From JBGQDM01 sp041495845 (GTDB lineage Bacteria > Acidobacteriota > Terriglobia > Terriglobales > Acidobacteriaceae), in contig JBGQDM010000149.1 of assembly GCA_041495845.1 (NCBI GenBank), positions 1 through 6,074 of the forward strand: 6,074 bases of DNA. The letters are read 5' to 3'. The position numbers and the translations under genes were made by a program. Shown piece after piece: positions 4,947 to 6,074 of this stretch. Position 1 is the first letter of the stretch. Each line of letters starts with the position of its first letter. The notes beneath the pieces were generated by a model that worked only from the letters and a program-made list of their open reading frames with translations, did no database searches and had not been told where the DNA came from.

Positions 4947-6074
4947 ATGGATGGAATCAGAAATCTGGTTCTGTGCGCAGTTGCAATCTGCGCCTTTGCG
5001 CTCGCGTTGCCGGCGCAGGAAAAGGACGCCAAGTCGGCCGACAAACCCGATGCCGCCGCCGCTCCCGCTGAAAAGCCGAAAGAAGAGTCCTCCGTCACCG
5101 ACCACACGCTGAAGCTGGGTGCCCAGACCATCCCCTATAAGGCGACTGCCGGGACCATTCTGCTGAAGAACGAGAAGGACGAGCCCACGGCGCTCGTCTA
5201 CTACACCGCCTACACGCGCACGGACGCCAAAGACGCCTCGCAGCGGCCGCTTTCTTTCGTCTATAACGGCGGTCCCGGATCCGCCTCCATGTGGCTGCAC
5301 ATGGGAGCATTCGGACCGCGCCGCGTTGCTTCCGTGGATGTCGGCGCCGGTACTGTTCCCCCATTCAAACTGGTGGACAACAACGAGACCCTGCTCGACA
5401 AGACTGACCTCGTATTTGTCGACCCGGTCGGCACCGGCTTCAGCCACGCCGCCGGCAAAGCTCAGGACAAAGACTTCTGGGGCGTTGACCAGGACGTCAA
5501 GTCGCTAGCGCAGTTTGTCCAGACCTACATCAACCGCAACAATCGCTGGAACTCACCCAAATTTCTCATCGGCGAAAGCTACGGCACCTTTCGTTCCGCT
5601 GCCCTGGCCAACTATCTGCAATCCAAGAACGGCATCTACCTCAACGGGATCGTCCTCATCTCCAACGTGCTCGATCTCGGCAGCATCTCGTTCCTCACCG
5701 GCGTGGACACCCCCTACATTCTCTACCTTCCCAGTTACGCCGCCACTGCCTGGATGCACAACCTGATCCCCGATCGTCCCGCCAGCCTCGAACCGTTCTT
5801 GCAGGAGGCCCGTCACTTCGCGTCCACCGAATACGCCGATGCGCTGATGAAAGGCCGCAACCTCTCGGCGGCACAGAAAGCCGACACCGCTCGCAAGCTT
5901 TCCCGCTTCACCGGCCTCAGCGAGGACTACCTCGTCAAGGCCAACCTGCGCGTCAGCCTTGCTCAATACATGCAGGAACTGCAGCGTTCTCGCGGCCTCA
6001 TCACCGGCCGCCTCGACGCCCGCTTCACCGGCCCGGCGTTCGACTTGCTCAGTGAATTTGGCGAGTACGACCCG
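4947..6074 (+). CDS. Secreted S10-family serine carboxypeptidase (3' end outside window)
   Basis: 376 residues are visible with no stop before the right edge. Residues 1-23 form a signal peptide (hydrophobic NLVLCAVAICAFALAL, then LPA with likely cleavage before Gln24), so the enzyme is exported. An Ala/Lys/Pro/Glu-rich linker follows (about 24-50). The alpha/beta-hydrolase domain shows FVYNGGPGSASMW (104-116), the S10 oxyanion-hole motif, then FVDPVGTGFSHA (157-168) and the nucleophile elbow GESYG with Ser211. The catalytic Asp and His would lie beyond the edge. Relative to classic serine carboxypeptidases, NGGPGCSS reads NGGPGSAS and DQPVGTGFSY reads DPVGTGFSHA, as I recall for bacterial members. 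It probably removes C-terminal residues from peptides in the periplasm or outside the cell. The start is fixed by the AAGGAG site. It sits 209 bases after the GATase-like gene and is likely a separate transcription unit. Confidence 0.93.
   Translation, partial: MDGIRNLVLCAVAICAFALALPAQEKDAKSADKPDAAAAPAEKPKEESSVTDHTLKLGAQTIPYKATAGTILLKNEKDEPTALVYYTAYTRTDAKDASQRPLSFVYNGGPGSASMWLHMGAFGPRRVASVDVGAGTVPPFKLVDNNETLLDKTDLVFVDPVGTGFSHAAGKAQDKDFWGVDQDVKSLAQFVQTYINRNNRWNSPKFLIGESYGTFRSAALANYLQSKNGIYLNGIVLISNVLDLGSISFLTGVDTPYILYLPSYAATAWMHNLIPDRPASLEPFLQEARHFASTEYADALMKGRNLSAAQKADTARKLSRFTGLSEDYLVKANLRVSLAQYMQELQRSRGLITGRLDARFTGPAFDLLSEFGEYDP

Overview
The window is GC-rich bacterial DNA with dense coding and short intergenic gaps. 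It looks like a chromosome: there are no transposase, integrase, phage, plasmid or CRISPR signatures. The gene types fit a soil or environmental bacterium: an HDFNN-type hybrid sensor kinase, a secreted S10 serine carboxypeptidase, a CTP-synthase-like stand-alone amidotransferase domain and a kynureninase-like PLP enzyme. My best guess is Acidobacteriota. This rests on general resemblance, not on a marker gene, and should be held loosely.

Layout. Positions 1-1772 (minus strand) hold a membrane-bound hybrid histidine kinase that runs off the left edge inside its receiver domain. Positions 1773-2016 are a 244-base divergent intergenic region with two adjacent hairpins (1907-1951 and 1953-1974). 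The plus strand then carries nadD (2017-2694), a kynureninase-like class-V PLP enzyme (2712-3875), a CTP-synthase C-terminal-type GATase-like protein (3970-4737), a 209-base gap with a CTCTGCG-type degenerate repeat, and a secreted S10 peptidase (4947 to the right edge, partial).

How the genes may relate. nadD makes nicotinate-adenine dinucleotide in NAD synthesis. The next gene is from the fold group that includes kynureninase, which feeds NAD synthesis in organisms that make quinolinate from tryptophan. That link is only suggestive. The PLP-enzyme gene and the GATase-like gene share one start architecture: a TA(G/C)AAT box followed by exactly 7 bases and then the start codon. This suggests each has its own promoter giving a leaderless or near-leaderless mRNA. 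The S10 peptidase instead has a textbook Shine-Dalgarno site. The GATase-like protein keeps the nucleophile Cys but appears to have Gln at both the His and the Glu positions of the usual triad, so it may not be a working glutaminase.

I found no clear multi-gene novel system. The items most worth following are the degenerate GATase-like protein, the shared start architecture and the tandem hairpins ahead of nadD.
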